Shown here one piece after another: positions 63,404 through 64,000 of a DNA stretch of 64,000 nt (the stretch's first letter is position 1; each line of letters opens with the position of its first letter). The stretch lies in assembly GCF_019511605.1 (NCBI RefSeq), contig NZ_JAEUAV010000003.1:124001-188000 (forward strand). Reading direction: 5' to 3'. The stretch is from Paraburkholderia phenoliruptrix. GTDB taxonomy: Bacteria > Pseudomonadota > Gammaproteobacteria > Burkholderiales > Burkholderiaceae. The notes under the pieces are model-generated. The model saw only the letters and a program-made list of their open reading frames with translations, ran no database searches and had not been told where the DNA came from. A program made the position numbers and the translations under genes.

Positions 63404-63931
63404 TTTTTGCTCTGTTGTGGATTTTGGTTTTAGTTTGCGTTTTTGTTTTAGTTCTCGGTTTGGTTTGTTCCAGTGCTGGCGGGCGTTCGCTTTCGAAGAG
63501 CCACAAAACTAACATCGCTTACGGGCTTGCGAATTGTGCATCGGCAGATAAACGCAGGGAGCCCGCATGCGTGGGTGTTGTCCTCACCATCATTTGTTCG
63601 CGGCTCGGTAAAAGAGAGCTAGACGAAGGACCGATCGATTGTGAATGAGCCGTGCCTGACGTCGAACATACAACCGTTAGCGTCTCCTCCTGTTTTGCAT
63701 GAAGGCGTAGCATTTCGGGTCCCTCATTCCGGGTCCCTCTATTGAGAGACTTTCGCGTGACTGCAGATGGCGCCAACCCTGGTTCGCACGCCCGCATCAA
63801 TTTTTGTCACCGTTCGTAACTGCGCCAGCCGGCGCGCCGCGCGGCTCAGGCTAGCGGCGTGGATCTGCGGATTGATGCAAAACATACAGTAACGATCCGG
63901 TAAACATGTGTGGCGCGGATTGGCATAACGT
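63404..63931. other. A/T-richer gene-poor region after sodB
   Basis: About 530 bases, visibly less G/C-rich than the rest of the window. 63404-63475 is almost purely T and G on the plus strand, with imperfect repeats of GGTTTTAGTTT. CGGGTCCCTCATTC and CGGGTCCCTCTATT near 63717-63744 are a near duplication. No convincing gene: open frames are short, overlap the sodB terminator or lack ribosome sites. Confidence 0.5.
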
Positions 63932-64000
63932 ATGTTCCTCATCTCCTGCCATTCGCACCATCATGATTTCGAGTTCAAAAACGGTACGTATCGGGCTGCC
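63932..64000 (+). other. Possible start of a gene running off the right edge
   Basis: Two overlapping frames stay open to the window end: one from ATG 63932 (MFLISCHSHHHDFEFKN...) and one from ATG 63963 (MISSSKTVRIGL...). Neither has a clear ribosome site. One may be the beginning of a gene; the visible 12-23 codons are too few to identify it. Confidence 0.25.

Noticed and set aside
63367..63648. Plus-strand frame with a hydrophobic start after sodB
   Set aside because: It begins inside the sodB terminator hairpin and its hydrophobic run comes from the T/G-rich low-complexity DNA; no ribosome site.

Overview
This window is one contiguous piece of a high-GC betaproteobacterial chromosome, almost certainly Burkholderiaceae and most like Paraburkholderia/Caballeronia/Burkholderia. 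The evidence is the strong G/C bias at third codon positions, a small DUF3579 protein gene, a kynBUA operon divergent from an Lrp-type kynR, and the lpxK-Trm112-kdsB-adk-SDR order. No rRNA, tRNA, CRISPR array, transposase, integrase of a mobile element or prophage gene was recognised. Assignments rest on reading motifs and on recalled family sequences; no database search was run.

Layout. 0-7.5 kb: a nucleobase permease cut by the left edge, an orphan xylulokinase, the glutathione-dependent formaldehyde pair (frmA-like dehydrogenase and S-formylglutathione hydrolase), and a znuACB zinc uptake operon with a candidate Zur box. 7.6-26.5 kb: a polyol catabolic region. Its first module is an SDR polyol dehydrogenase, a MalK-type ABC importer and a HAD phosphatase, facing a convergent D-arabinitol dehydrogenase-xylulokinase-SorC regulator operon. 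Its second module is an AraC regulator, a ribose-type ABC importer, a zinc dehydrogenase of the erythritol/threitol type, an FGGY kinase and an L-xylulose-reductase-like SDR. 26.5-30.1 kb: tryptophan to anthranilate (kynB, kynU, kynA) with kynR. 30.2-47 kb: mostly housekeeping genes (msrA, cfa-like methyltransferase, pdxH, tcdA, cnoX, pirin, amiC, tsaE, queG, ogt, xerD, acyl-CoA ligase, ybaK, plsY). 47-64 kb: yajQ, murB, argG, argF, rpsT, murJ, sirB1-like, an SDR, adk, kdsB, Trm112-like, lpxK, xseA and sodB, ending in an A/T-richer gene-poor stretch.

How the genes work together. In the polyol region the two importers would bring in sugar alcohols. The dehydrogenases would oxidise them to ketoses (D-arabinitol to D-xylulose is the surest step), and the FGGY kinases would feed the phosphorylated ketose to the pentose phosphate pathway. 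The second module has no clear single known substrate and is the best candidate for a pathway not yet described. Smaller points worth checking are a 49-codon ORF translationally coupled to xseA, a histidine-rich tail on the zinc-transporter ATPase, a possibly leaderless murJ transcript, and a recurring habit of degenerate 6-13 bp tandem repeats in intergenic DNA and in three variable protein segments.
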